Source: Chloroflexota bacterium (GTDB lineage: Bacteria; Chloroflexota; Dehalococcoidia; Lucifugimonadales; UBA3495). Taken from it: a stretch of 52,990 bases of DNA. Made by a program: the position numbers and the translations under genes. Each line of letters starts with the position of its first letter. Position 1 is the stretch's first letter. Of the stretch, positions 18,091 to 26,842 are shown piece after piece. Where the stretch lies: assembly GCA_002721995.1 (NCBI GenBank), contig PBMF01000048.1, positions 1 to 52,990 on the forward strand. The letters are read 5' to 3'. The notes below the pieces were generated by a model, which searched no databases, was not told the origin of the DNA, and saw only the letters and a program-made list of their open reading frames with translations.

Positions 18091-19215
18091 TTAGAGCCCG
18101 TGGGTTGGGAAAACCTGGGCACGGACCGCCGCCACCGACTCGTCGGCGTACCTCCTGGCTTCCACCTTGATGTGTCCAGGGACCTCCGGACTGGTGTCGT
18201 CCCTCAACCTGCTGCCCCCGTGTTCACGGACGAACCCAGGCGGCAGTTGGTCCGGCCACTCGGCTTCCAACATCACCCCATAGGCCAGCGTCCACGCCCG
18301 GGCCACGGCAGTGACGTCGTAGCCCCCGCCTCCCATCGCCAACCAGGGCAGGCCCAGACTCGACAGTTGGCGTATCACCTCAATGTAACCCTCGGTCGTC
18401 ACCTGCAGATGGGTCAGCGGGTCGGTGTGGTAGCTGTCTATGCCCAGTTGGGTCACCAGCACATCGGGCGCAAATGCCCTGATCAGCGGCATCACCACCT
18501 GACCGAAGCAGTCCACATAGTCGTCATCGCCGGTGTAGGGATAGAGGGGCAGGTTCACCGAATAGCCCCTGCCGTCGCGAACCCCCAACTCTGAGACCAT
18601 TCCGGTACCAGGGAACAAGTACTGGCCCGACTCGTGGACGGAGATGGTCAGCACCCGATTGTCACCGTAGAACATCTGCTGCACCCCGTCCCCGTGGTGG
18701 GCGTCGATATCCACGTAGACCACCCGCTTTCCCAGGCGCAGGAAATACTCCACCGCCAAGGCCGGGTCATTGAATATGCAGAATCCCGAGGCGTTGCCCG
18801 CCGCGGCGTGATGCAGCCCGCCCGAGATATTGAAGGCCGTATCCACCGCGCCGCTGGCCACCATTTCGGCTGCCAGCAGAGAGCCTCCGGTACTCAGGGC
18901 CGCGGCCTCGAACATACCGGGATAGACCGGGTTGTCGCCACCGGCACTGAAGCCGAACCGGGCCGCATCCGCAGGGCTGGAACCCAGGCCCAGGGCCTTC
19001 ACCGCCGACACGTACTCCGGCGTATGCAACCAGGCCAGTTCTTCTTCGGTGGCCGAGCGGGGGTCCAGCAGCACCGCTCCAGGGTGCTCAAAGGCGCCGT
19101 ATTCCTGCAGCAACTGGTAGGTGTAGCGGAGACGCACCGGGCGCATGGGATGGTCCGAACGTAGCTCGTGCCTGGAAAGGGCATCCTCGTAGATAAACGC
19201 CGCCCGTCTTGTCAT
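18091..19215 (-). CDS. Histone deacetylase / AcuC family zinc hydrolase
   Basis: A 374-residue arginase-fold amidohydrolase. Landmarks are HPMRPVRLRYTYQLL, the active-site region ISGGLHHAAAGNASGFCIFNDPALAV with the paired His, VVYVDIDAHHGDGVQQMFYGD with the zinc Asp/His ligands, VHESGQYLFPGTG, LVTQLGIDSYHTDPL and MGGGGYD. Relatives include AcuC (acetoin utilisation, deacetylating acetyl-CoA synthetase) and acetylpolyamine hydrolases. No acetoin or acs genes are adjacent, so the target is undefined. Confidence 0.9.
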   Translation of the reverse strand: MTRRAAFIYEDALSRHELRSDHPMRPVRLRYTYQLLQEYGAFEHPGAVLLDPRSATEEELAWLHTPEYVSAVKALGLGSSPADAARFGFSAGGDNPVYPGMFEAAALSTGGSLLAAEMVASGAVDTAFNISGGLHHAAAGNASGFCIFNDPALAVEYFLRLGKRVVYVDIDAHHGDGVQQMFYGDNRVLTISVHESGQYLFPGTGMVSELGVRDGRGYSVNLPLYPYTGDDDYVDCFGQVVMPLIRAFAPDVLVTQLGIDSYHTDPLTHLQVTTEGYIEVIRQLSSLGLPWLAMGGGGYDVTAVARAWTLAYGVMLEAEWPDQLPPGFVREHGGSRLRDDTSPEVPGHIKVEARRYADESVAAVRAQVFPTHGL

Positions 19216-19286
19216 GGCATCACCATACTCGTTAAGAAATCCTTCTTGGCGCCGGCCAGTTGGAGTCTCCGGTCCGTTGGAGTCTA

Positions 19287-19315
19287 TTGACGGTGCTTGT
19301 ATGGGTCAATATGGC
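19287..19315 (+). promoter_or_regulatory. Possible promoter overlapping an inverted repeat
   Basis: TTGACG at 19287-19292, 17-base spacer, TATGGC at 19310-19315 (weak -10). The hexamer pair ATTGAC (19286-19291) and GTCAAT (19305-19310) forms an inverted repeat within it. It sits in the 285-base gap before the coiled-coil gene; nothing else was recognised in that gap. Confidence 0.3.
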
Positions 19316-19500
19316 GCCGGTCAGGCGGAAAATCGGCAAAATCTGCAACGTGGCCCGTAGGGGAATTTATGTCTAGCTGACTATTATTGTTAAAAGGGGC
19401 AGTCGTTGCTGTCTCCGGAGGCGCATTTCCGGCGAATGTGATGCCTTCTGATCTATTTGATTTTTTCATATTGTCCCGCCGGTCCAGAGGAGTATTTATC

Positions 19501-20160
19501 ATGGTCAACGGATTCGACGACGATTTGCAGGAACGGCTACAGCAAGCCGAATCTGCGGAGCGGGAGATGCAGAGGCTCCAACCGCTGGCTTCCGAAGCGC
19601 CCCAGTTGCGCTTGCAAAAGGCCAAGGCCCAGCGCGAGCAGGAACGCCAGCGCACCAAAGAAGATGCGCTGACCAAGGCCCGAAACGCGGTCCAGTCGGC
19701 AGCCGACAAGCAGAACCGGGTCCCTGATCTACTGAGTCAGGCCGCCAGGGCGGTCATAGAGCTGTACACCCTGCTCAAGGATGTGGACAGTTCCCGCCGC
19801 CAGGCCATGGAAGCCCTGGCCATCGCCGACCGCGTTGACTACGACATCGAACTGGAAGAGGGTGAAGAACACGAACGCTCCCTGGACCGGGACACCCGGG
19901 GCCTGGCCTACGCCCTGGCCGCCCGCCACGGCGACGCCCGGGTCAAAGAGCTGCTTGAGGAGTGCGACCCGGGATTTAGCCTGCTCCGAGGCTGCAACCT
20001 GGACGAGCCGCTATACCGGGATGTCGCCAACTTCGTAGTCCGCCACGCCGTGCCCAAAGAAGACCCTCCTTCGGGGTTGATCAGCCAGACTCCCGCAGGC
20101 GCGCCCAACGGCATGTCACCGGAACAAGAATCGGAGGAACCCAGCAGGCCCGACTTCTAG
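19501..20160 (+). CDS. Hypothetical coiled-coil protein
   Basis: A 219-residue protein. ATG at 19501 follows AGAGGAG (19486-19492) at eight bases; a longer in-frame start at 19387 has no ribosome site and adds a hydrophobic, non-conserved-looking leader. Residues 5 to about 70 are a charged coiled coil (LQERLQQAESAEREMQRLQ and QLRLQKAKAQREQERQRTKEDAL). The middle is helical, with an acidic IELEEGEEHERSLDRD stretch, and the tail is Pro/Ser-rich. No domain was recognised. It lies 46 bases before the oxocamphor-hydrolase-like gene. Confidence 0.65.
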   Translation: MVNGFDDDLQERLQQAESAEREMQRLQPLASEAPQLRLQKAKAQREQERQRTKEDALTKARNAVQSAADKQNRVPDLLSQAARAVIELYTLLKDVDSSRRQAMEALAIADRVDYDIELEEGEEHERSLDRDTRGLAYALAARHGDARVKELLEECDPGFSLLRGCNLDEPLYRDVANFVVRHAVPKEDPPSGLISQTPAGAPNGMSPEQESEEPSRPDF

Positions 20161-20206
20161 GCGCCCATCGTTCAGCCCTTAAATTTCGGAAGCGGGAGAC
20201 ACACTG

Positions 20207-20965
20207 ATGGCCTCGTTGGACCAGTACCAGGACAAGTACCGGCATATCCGGATGGAACGCCGCAACGGCATCTTGCAGATGACCTTCCACACCGACGGCG
20301 GTGAACTGCAGTGGGGCGGCGGTCCCCACACCGAGTTCCCCCAGGCATTCGCCGACGTTGGCAGCGACTCCGAGAACCGCATCGTCATCATGACCGGCAG
20401 CGGCGAGGCCTTCTCCGGCCCCCAGGGCACCGCCGCGGGAACGCCCAAACGGGCGCCCGCCCAATGGGACCAGACCTACTGGGAGGGCAAACGCCTGCTG
20501 ACCAACCTACTGGACATCGAAGTCCCCATGATCAGCGCCATCAACGGCCCGGCCCTGCGCCATTCGGAGATTCCCCTGCTCTGCGACATAGTGCTGGCCT
20601 CCGAGACCGCGGCCTTCCAGGACTCGGGCCACTTCATGAGCGGGCTGGTGCCCGGCGACGGCATGCACATCGTCTATCCCATGCTCCTGGGAGTGAACCG
20701 GGGCCGCTACTTCCTGCTCACGGGTCAAAGAATCGAAGCCCAGGAGGCCAAGACCCTGGGCCTGGTCAACGAGGTCCTGCCCCAGGCCGACCTGCTGCCC
20801 CGTGCCTGGGAACTGGCGGAACAGATGGCCCAGCAGTCCGACATCGTGCTCCGCTACAGCCGGGTTGCCATGACCCAGGTGGTGAAGAAGCTGATGCACG
20901 ACATTTTGGGCTACGGGCTGGCCCTGGAGGGCCTGGGCTCAGCGGATACCATGCTGAACCAGTAG
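20207..20965 (+). CDS. Crotonase-superfamily hydrolase, 6-oxocamphor hydrolase-like
   Basis: A 252-residue crotonase-fold protein. It departs from ordinary enoyl-CoA hydratases and follows the 6-oxocamphor hydrolase pattern (retro-Claisen cleavage of cyclic beta-diketones): FHTDGGELQWGGGPHTEF, ENRIVIMTGSGEAF, NGPALRHSEIPLLCDIVLAS, FQDSGHFMSGLVPGDGMHIV and RGRYFLLTGQRIEAQEAKTLG. Catalytic residues recalled for the Rhodococcus enzyme (Trp40, His122, His145, Asp154, Glu244) have counterparts here at W36, H119, H142, D151 and E241, four of them with the same offset of three. GGGAGA precedes the ATG. A carbon-carbon bond hydrolase for alicyclic diketones fits the catabolic theme of the genome. Confidence 0.82.
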   Translation: MASLDQYQDKYRHIRMERRNGILQMTFHTDGGELQWGGGPHTEFPQAFADVGSDSENRIVIMTGSGEAFSGPQGTAAGTPKRAPAQWDQTYWEGKRLLTNLLDIEVPMISAINGPALRHSEIPLLCDIVLASETAAFQDSGHFMSGLVPGDGMHIVYPMLLGVNRGRYFLLTGQRIEAQEAKTLGLVNEVLPQADLLPRAWELAEQMAQQSDIVLRYSRVAMTQVVKKLMHDILGYGLALEGLGSADTMLNQ

Positions 20966-21053
20966 GGGCCACGCCTGGTTATGCCTGGCCGACGGCCCCG
21001 CCGCGTGCGTGGCTGGGCTTGAAAATCCGAGCCTGTTCTGTCAAGATGTGCCT

Positions 21054-21974
21054 ATGCGAATCGGCGCCTTTGGACTGAACGAACCGCTCCCAGAGCTTAA
21101 GGACCCCCACGTGTTCGCCATGGTGCGTCCGTGGGTGGATGTCGGCAGTGTGGGCACGCTCACCCTGAACCGGCTGGAACGCTTTTTGGGCTCCAAGGAA
21201 CTGGGCCGTTTGGTACGCCCCGGCACCTTCTTCGACTTCACCCGCTACCGCCCCAACATGCGCTTGGTGGACGGCAAACGCGAGGTCAAGATTCCCAACA
21301 GCATCATTCGCTACGCCATCACCGAGGACGGCCCCGATTACCTGTTCCTCCACCTGATGGAACCCCACTCCAACGGCGAAGACTACACAGACTCCATCCT
21401 CGAGGTGGTGAACCACTTCAAGGTAAAGCGCTACTGCCGCTTGGGCGCCATGTACGACGCGGTGCCCCACACGCGGCCCCTGCTGGTCACCGGCAGCCTG
21501 GGTGACGTGCCCCAGAACCGGCCCGTCCCCAACTTCAAGCTACGCCAGAGCACCTACCAGGGCCCCACCACCATCATGAACCTGCTCTCAGAAGGCGTGG
21601 AGAAGGCCAACATCGAGTCCATCAACTTCATGGTGCACCTGCCCCAGTACGTGCAGTTGGAAGAGGACTACGCCGGCACCTCCCGCATGATCGAGGTGAT
21701 CTCCTCGGTCTACGACAGCATCCCCGCCGACTTGGCCCCCGTGCGCCGGGGACAGCGCCAGTACCGGGAGCTCAACTCCACCCTGGACCGGAACTCGGAG
21801 TTGAAGACGCTCATACAGCAGATGGAAGCCTACTACGACGCCCAGTTGGACTCGGAAGAGTCCTCGGCTGCCCCCACCGACGAGGCCGCCGCGCCCACCA
21901 CCCAACTGTCGCCGGAGATTGAACAGTTCCTCAGCGAATTGGGCGGCCAGCTGGGGTCCGACCCCGAAGAATAA
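21054..21974 (+). CDS. PAC2-family protein (proteasome assembly chaperone-like)
   Basis: A 306-residue protein. I start at ATG 21054 (MRIGAFGLNEPLPELKDPHV); a frame-compatible ATG at 21009 overlaps the spacer after the previous gene. The PAC2 fold is indicated by FDFTRYRPNMRLVDGKREVKIPN, then PDYLFLHLMEPHSNGEDYTDSILEVV, VKRYCRLGAMYDAVPHTRPLLVTG and QGPTTIMNLLSEG. Bacterial PAC2 proteins are widespread in actinobacteria and Chloroflexota, with no settled function. The C-terminal 60 residues are acidic and Ala/Pro-rich, probably disordered. Confidence 0.8.
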   Translation: MRIGAFGLNEPLPELKDPHVFAMVRPWVDVGSVGTLTLNRLERFLGSKELGRLVRPGTFFDFTRYRPNMRLVDGKREVKIPNSIIRYAITEDGPDYLFLHLMEPHSNGEDYTDSILEVVNHFKVKRYCRLGAMYDAVPHTRPLLVTGSLGDVPQNRPVPNFKLRQSTYQGPTTIMNLLSEGVEKANIESINFMVHLPQYVQLEEDYAGTSRMIEVISSVYDSIPADLAPVRRGQRQYRELNSTLDRNSELKTLIQQMEAYYDAQLDSEESSAAPTDEAAAPTTQLSPEIEQFLSELGGQLGSDPEE

Positions 21975-22109
21975 GCGGCGCTCGCCGCGCGTCAGGGTTT
22001 TGGTCTTCCTCCGCCGTTAGGTTCCTCGTTTATTGGCCCCAACCTTACAGTTGCTATATTTGTGCGTCCGATTCCGGTAACCGCAGGTAGATTCCCCAGG
22101 TGAATTCCC

Positions 22110-22685
22110 ATGGAACTTAGATCCTTCATAGAAGGCTGCTTTGAGCAGCATTACAATGCCATGCTGCGCTCGGTGGATGGGCTGAGTCCGAGTGAGATGG
22201 CCTGGACGCCCAACGACCAGTGCATGTCCATCGCCTTCCTGGTCTGGCACTACGGCCGCACCCTGGACCGCTGGCTCCACACCCGCGTCAAAGGGGACGC
22301 CCAGGTGTGGGAGTCGGGAGACTGGGCCGAGAGGATGGGACGTGCTCCCGCCAGCCCCGACGACACAGGCTACAACTTCAACCTGGACCAACTTCATGCT
22401 TTCCAGGCCCCGGAGACCGGCCCGCTCATGGAATATGTCGCTGAAATCCGCCAGGAGAGCGTGGCGTACTTCGGGTCTCTGAGCGATGCCGATTTCGAGA
22501 ACATCACCCTGGCCAACCCGCGGGGCGGCGCCATCAGCCTGGTGGTCATGTGCCAGCAGCTCATCTGGGAGTTCAACCAGCACGGGGGCCAGATCGCCTA
22601 CCTGAGGGGCGAGCAGCGGGGCATCGAAGACCCCGGCTACTCCGGCGGGATGCTGGAGGCGTTGGCGGAAGAAGCCTCCGGCTAA
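22110..22685 (+). CDS. DinB-superfamily protein
   Basis: A 191-residue four-helix-bundle protein. MELRSFIEGCFEQHYNAMLR provides the first helix and metal-site His. AFLVWHYGRTLDRWLHTRV carries the second conserved His. QLIWEFNQHGGQIAYLRGEQRG is the C-terminal helix with the HxxxxxYLRG pattern typical of DinB/YfiT enzymes. Some relatives are thiol-dependent transferases (mycothiol or bacillithiol), but most are uncharacterised. Nothing next to it specifies the thiol. Confidence 0.85.
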   Translation: MELRSFIEGCFEQHYNAMLRSVDGLSPSEMAWTPNDQCMSIAFLVWHYGRTLDRWLHTRVKGDAQVWESGDWAERMGRAPASPDDTGYNFNLDQLHAFQAPETGPLMEYVAEIRQESVAYFGSLSDADFENITLANPRGGAISLVVMCQQLIWEFNQHGGQIAYLRGEQRGIEDPGYSGGMLEALAEEASG

Positions 22686-22793
22686 CAGTGTTTAGCGTGC
22701 CCTCCCACTTCTTGCCGCTAATATGGCCCTATGCTAGACTCTTTTGGTGCTCCCAGGCGTGAAAACCGCCAATTTTGCTTGTAATCCGGTGAC

Positions 22794-23813
22794 ATGACCC
22801 AACCAACCAGCGGCAACCATAAAGGCGTAATATTCTCCGGTATGCGGCCCACCGGCCTGCTCCATCTGGGGAACTACATGGGGGCCCTGCAGAACTGGGT
22901 CACCCTCCAGCAGGACTACAACTGCATCTACTGCGCGGTGGACATCCACGCCCTGACCACAGTTGAGTCCCCCGACGAGACCGAGAGCATCAAGCCCAAC
23001 ATCGGAGACATGGTGCTGGACTGGCTGGCCGCCGGCGTGGACCCTGAAAAGAGCATCGTTTTCGTCCAGTCCCACGTGCCCGAGGTAATGACCCTCCACA
23101 CCCTGCTCAGCATGGTAACCCCTCTGGGCTGGCTGACCCGTGTGCCCACCTTCAAAGACAAGGTGCGGCAGATGCACGAGACCGAGGAGACGGTGAACTA
23201 CGGGCTGGTGGGCTACCCTGTGCTCCAGACTGCCGACATCATCCTCTACAAGGCTGACACCGTGCCCGTGGGCCAGGACCAGGTTCCCCATATCGAGCTA
23301 TCCAGGGAGATAGTCAGGCGCTTCAACAACCTGTTCGGCGAGACTTTCCCCGAACCCCAGGCCAAGCTGACCGAGGCGCCCTTGCTGGTGGGCCTGGACG
23401 GACAGAACAAGATGTCCAAGACCCTGGACAACCACCTGGACCTGGCCGCCACTCCCGAGGAGACTACCAAGCGGGTCCTGACGGCCTTCACCGACCCCGA
23501 AAGGGTGCGGCGGGAGATTCCGGGCCGCCCCGAGGTCTGCAACATCTACTCGCTGCACAAGATCTTCAGCTCCGCCAAAGCCACCCAGACGGTCTACGAG
23601 GAGTGCACCACCGCCCAGCGGGGCTGCGTGGACTGCAAACGGCATATCGCCGACAGCATCAACGACTACCTGAAGGAATTGCGGGAGCGCCGCGAGGACT
23701 TCAAGGCCCGCCCCGGCTACGTCCAAGAGATCCTCCATGAGGGCGGCAAGAAGGCCCGGGCCATCGCCAAGGAGACCATGGCCGAGGTCTATGAGAAGAT
23801 GGGGCTGGGGTAG
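22794..23813 (+). CDS. trpS: Tryptophanyl-tRNA synthetase
   Basis: A 339-residue class I aminoacyl-tRNA synthetase charging tRNA-Trp. RPTGLLHLGNYMGAL is the HIGH-type motif and GQNKMSKTLDNHLDL the KMSKS motif. VDIHALTT, QSHVPEV, VGYPVLQTADIILYKADTVPVGQDQ and SREIVRRFN form the Rossmann core with the Trp-binding pocket. Length and motif order are normal. Start at ATG 22794. Confidence 0.97.
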   Translation: MTQPTSGNHKGVIFSGMRPTGLLHLGNYMGALQNWVTLQQDYNCIYCAVDIHALTTVESPDETESIKPNIGDMVLDWLAAGVDPEKSIVFVQSHVPEVMTLHTLLSMVTPLGWLTRVPTFKDKVRQMHETEETVNYGLVGYPVLQTADIILYKADTVPVGQDQVPHIELSREIVRRFNNLFGETFPEPQAKLTEAPLLVGLDGQNKMSKTLDNHLDLAATPEETTKRVLTAFTDPERVRREIPGRPEVCNIYSLHKIFSSAKATQTVYEECTTAQRGCVDCKRHIADSINDYLKELRERREDFKARPGYVQEILHEGGKKARAIAKETMAEVYEKMGLG

Positions 23814-23815
23814 TT

Positions 23816-23850
23816 AGCTGACGGCCATCGGCGCTCAGCTTTCGGTTTTT
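23816..23850 (+). terminator. Possible terminator after trpS
   Basis: AGCTGA (23816-23821) pairs with TCAGCT (23835-23840), followed shortly by TTTTT at 23846-23850. The stem is short, with an imperfect inner part. Confidence 0.4.
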
Positions 23851-23882
23851 CGGCATCTCTGACTCTCATCTGCGGGATTTTT

Positions 23883-24704
23883 ATGCCTGACGAATTTCTA
23901 CCTGTTTCCAAGAATGGCCGGCCGGCCATGGACCTCATCTTGGAGGCCGCCCGGGCCGCCGGAGCGATCATCCGCGACCGGTTCAATTCCGAGAAGGAAG
24001 TCTCTTTCAAGGGGCGGAAGGACATCGTCACCGACGTTGACCTGGCTGCCGAAAAGACCATCTTGGACCTGCTGACCGGCGAGTTCCCCGAGTTCAGCAT
24101 CCTGGCCGAGGAGTCTAAGCCGGTGGACGGCGACTCGCCCTACAAGTGGGTTGTGGACCCCTTGGACGGCACCCGCAACTATGCCCACGGCATCCCCCAC
24201 TTCTGCACCATAATCGCCCTGGCCAAGAACGACCACGTCATCGCCAGCGCCACCTACGACCCGGTGCGCGAGGAGATGTTCACCGCCGAGGAGGGCAAGG
24301 GTGCCTTCATGAACGGCATCAAGGTGGAGGCCTCGGACACCACCGAAGTCAGCAGCGCCCTCTTGTGCTGCGACCTGGGCTACGTGGATGAAAAGGCCGC
24401 CCTGGCCATCGACATGATCCGAGCACTGTGGCCCGACCTGACCAGCACCCGCCTATTGGGCTCGGCCGGTCTGGGTGTGGCCTACGCGGCCTCGGGACGG
24501 GTGGACCTCTTCTTCCACCACTCCCTGGCGCCTTGGGACATCGCTGGCGGGCTGATACTGGCCCAGGAGGCCGGCGCCCGTGTGGTGAACCGCCAGGGCA
24601 ATGACGCCAACCTCTACACTCCCGGCGTCATCATCTCCAACCCAACCCTGGTGGCCGACTTCCTAAAGCGCACCGACGGCATGCCCTGGAGGACTGCGGC
24701 TTAG
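23883..24704 (+). CDS. Inositol monophosphatase family protein
   Basis: A 273-residue Mg-dependent phosphatase. ILAEESKPVDGDSPYKWVVDPLDGTRNYAHGIP contains the metal ligands (Glu of AEES and the DPLDGT motif). APWDIAGGLILAQEAGARV is the second family signature. Substrates in this family include inositol-1-phosphate, fructose-1,6-bisphosphate and NADP. Since ino1 and a phosphatidylinositol-type synthase lie at 42597-45438, inositol phosphate hydrolysis is a sensible guess, but the two loci are 18 kb apart. Confidence 0.9.
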   Translation: MPDEFLPVSKNGRPAMDLILEAARAAGAIIRDRFNSEKEVSFKGRKDIVTDVDLAAEKTILDLLTGEFPEFSILAEESKPVDGDSPYKWVVDPLDGTRNYAHGIPHFCTIIALAKNDHVIASATYDPVREEMFTAEEGKGAFMNGIKVEASDTTEVSSALLCCDLGYVDEKAALAIDMIRALWPDLTSTRLLGSAGLGVAYAASGRVDLFFHHSLAPWDIAGGLILAQEAGARVVNRQGNDANLYTPGVIISNPTLVADFLKRTDGMPWRTAA

Positions 24705-24755
24705 TAGACCAACGGGCGATTTTGAGCTTGCCTTACGGGCGGGCGGCACGGGAAC

Positions 24756-25604
24756 ATGGTGGAAACCTCCTTGGAGAAATCCACCGCCGCCATGAAGCCG
24801 GGAATTAATCGCAATCCGAGGCTATTCAATCTGGCCATCATCGCCGTCATCCTTGCCACGGCTTTGTTGCTGGCTGCTTGCGGTGGCGGACCAGGTAAGT
24901 ACACGGACGCCGAGAACACCGTGCCAGCAAGTCTTCTCCCCAGGACCCCCTTCCTCATCGACAGCCCCGTACCCTTTTCGGAAGTCCTAGAGCAAGACAT
25001 CGAACCGTACGTAATCACGCCCCTGGCCATGGAGCCGGGCCAGGCCTTCCGGTTCGCCGTCATCATGTATGCCTGCTGCGTTGTCGCCCAGCTGGTGGAA
25101 GCGGAAATCACCTGGAGAGTACATCCGCAGGAAGGGGCCAGTATCGACCCATCCTCCGGTCTGCTCAAGGTGGACCCGGCAACATCCCACGGCTCGGTAT
25201 TCAAAGTCTCCGCCGACGTTGAGAACGGCGCCTACAACCCGTCAACGGAGGTCACGGTCATCACCCGGGAGGAGAACCCACTGGCTGGCAGTTGGCGGGA
25301 AGGCGATACCGGAAACGTGGGCGAATTATTGTTCACCGCCGACGGCCAATACGCGGCGACCTGGACGATGCTGGAAGACTACATGGACCTGTTCAGGACC
25401 TACGAGCTGGACACCACCACCGGCGCGGTTGAACTGAACTATGAATGGGACCGGATCGAAACCGCGGGGTTCAGCGGCACCGGCTCGTACCGCATCGAAG
25501 ACGACGGGAGCCTCGTCCTAGAAGGCATCTGCTCCGGCGGCCCCGACTCCAAGCTGGGCACCGGCGAAGAGGTCTGCACCCATCGCTTCTTGCCCCGTTC
25601 CTAG
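24756..25604 (+). CDS. Predicted lipoprotein, unknown function
   Basis: A 282-residue protein with a lipoprotein signal: hydrophobic FNLAIIAVILATALLLAACGGG, with Cys42 as the lipidated residue after the LLAA lipobox. An internal ATG at 24792 would give a shorter, more usual leader. The mature part has about 110 residues of beta-rich sequence with a bacterial Ig-like flavour (IDPSSGLLKVDPATSHGSVF). A second domain follows (NPLAGSWREGDTGNVGELLFTADG), resembling small lipocalin-like stress domains. It overlaps the convergent CoA-transferase stop by four bases. Function unknown. Confidence 0.7.
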   Translation: MVETSLEKSTAAMKPGINRNPRLFNLAIIAVILATALLLAACGGGPGKYTDAENTVPASLLPRTPFLIDSPVPFSEVLEQDIEPYVITPLAMEPGQAFRFAVIMYACCVVAQLVEAEITWRVHPQEGASIDPSSGLLKVDPATSHGSVFKVSADVENGAYNPSTEVTVITREENPLAGSWREGDTGNVGELLFTADGQYAATWTMLEDYMDLFRTYELDTTTGAVELNYEWDRIETAGFSGTGSYRIEDDGSLVLEGICSGGPDSKLGTGEEVCTHRFLPRS

Positions 25605-26830
25605 CGCCGCGTCCCCGTCCCCTGGTTGCCCAGCACCACACCGTCGGCCAACAGTTGGTCGATCTCAGCCTGGCTGAAACCCCGCTCAAGCAGCACCTCT
25701 GAGGTCTGCTCGCCCAGCATGGGGGCGCGGGTCCGTACCTCTCCTGGGGTTACCGATAGCTTCACCGGGATACCGATGTTATGTATGGTGCCCAGGTCCG
25801 GGTCTTCCAGGTCCACCAGCATCTGCCGCGCCAGCACCTGGGGGTCCTTGTAAACCTGGGCCATGTCGTAGATGGGCCCGGCCACCACCCCCGCTTCCTC
25901 CAGCATCTTCAGCCAGTGGCTGGTGGTGTCGGTGGTGAAGGTCTCCTCCAACAACGAGGCCAGCTCTTCCTCCCGGGCTTTGCGGTCGCCGGGCAGCTTG
26001 AACCTTTCGTCTTCGATGAGCGCCTCCGCACCGATGGCCCGGCAGAGCTGCTCCCAGGTGGGTTGGGTTGCCGCGCCGATGTTCAGGTACCCGTCCTTGG
26101 TCCGCAGGGCCTGGTAGGGGGCCGACACCCGGTGTGCCGAACCCAGCGGGCCGGGGACCTCGCCGTCGGCGAAGTAGACCGAGGACTCCCATACGGTGTA
26201 GGCCACCCCCGCCTCCATGAGCGAGGTATCCACCTGCTGTCCCTGGCCCGTCTTCAGAGCGTGGATGTAGGCGGCGAGGATGCCGTTAGCCGCCAAGAGA
26301 CCCGCCGAAATGTCGGTAATGGGGACGCCCACCTTGGCCGGGGGCATGCCGGGGTGGCCGGTGATGCTCATCAGCCCGCTCACCCCCTGGGCCACCAGGT
26401 CGAACCCGCCCTTCTTGGCGTCGGGGCCGGTGTTGCCGAAGCCCGACACCGAGCAGTAGACCAGGCTGGGCCGGATGGCGGCCAGCGCATCGTAACCGAG
26501 ACCCAGCCGCTCCATAACACCGGGCCGGAAGTTCTCCACCACGGCGTCGGCGGTCTCCACCAGCTTCTTGAACATGGCCTGGCCGTCCTCGCTGCGGAGG
26601 TCAACTGCCAGGCTGCGTTTGTTGCGGTTCAGGGCCAGGAACCCGGCGGACCAGTCCTTGATGAAAGGCGGTCCCATGCGCCGGTTATCGTCCCCGCCGT
26701 TGGGCTTTTCCACCTTGATCACGTCGGCGCCCATGTCGGCCAGGGTCATGGTGCAGTAGGGCCCGGCCATGATTTGTGTCAAGTCCAGCACCACCATGCC
26801 CGACAGAGCTGAGGCTGAGTTTGTTGTCAT
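25601..26830 (-). CDS. Class III CoA-transferase (CaiB/BaiF family)
   Basis: A 409-residue CoA-transferase. MVVLDLTQIMAGPYCTMTLADMGADVIKVEKP is the N-terminal CoA-binding signature. VENFRPGVMERLGLGYDAL and YCSVSGFGNTGPDAKKGGFDL follow. VGVPITDISAGLLAANGILAAY carries the catalytic Asp that forms the acyl-enzyme. GYLNIGAATQPTWEQLCRAIG and MLVDLEDPDLGTIHN are typical of the C-terminal domain. It moves CoA between carboxylic acids; likely substrates are catabolic acids such as succinate donors. It is divergent from the radical SAM gene, with hardly any space between. Confidence 0.92.
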   Translation of the reverse strand: MTTNSASALSGMVVLDLTQIMAGPYCTMTLADMGADVIKVEKPNGGDDNRRMGPPFIKDWSAGFLALNRNKRSLAVDLRSEDGQAMFKKLVETADAVVENFRPGVMERLGLGYDALAAIRPSLVYCSVSGFGNTGPDAKKGGFDLVAQGVSGLMSITGHPGMPPAKVGVPITDISAGLLAANGILAAYIHALKTGQGQQVDTSLMEAGVAYTVWESSVYFADGEVPGPLGSAHRVSAPYQALRTKDGYLNIGAATQPTWEQLCRAIGAEALIEDERFKLPGDRKAREEELASLLEETFTTDTTSHWLKMLEEAGVVAGPIYDMAQVYKDPQVLARQMLVDLEDPDLGTIHNIGIPVKLSVTPGEVRTRAPMLGEQTSEVLLERGFSQAEIDQLLADGVVLGNQGTGTRR

Positions 26831-26842
26831 AGTCGTCCTTTA

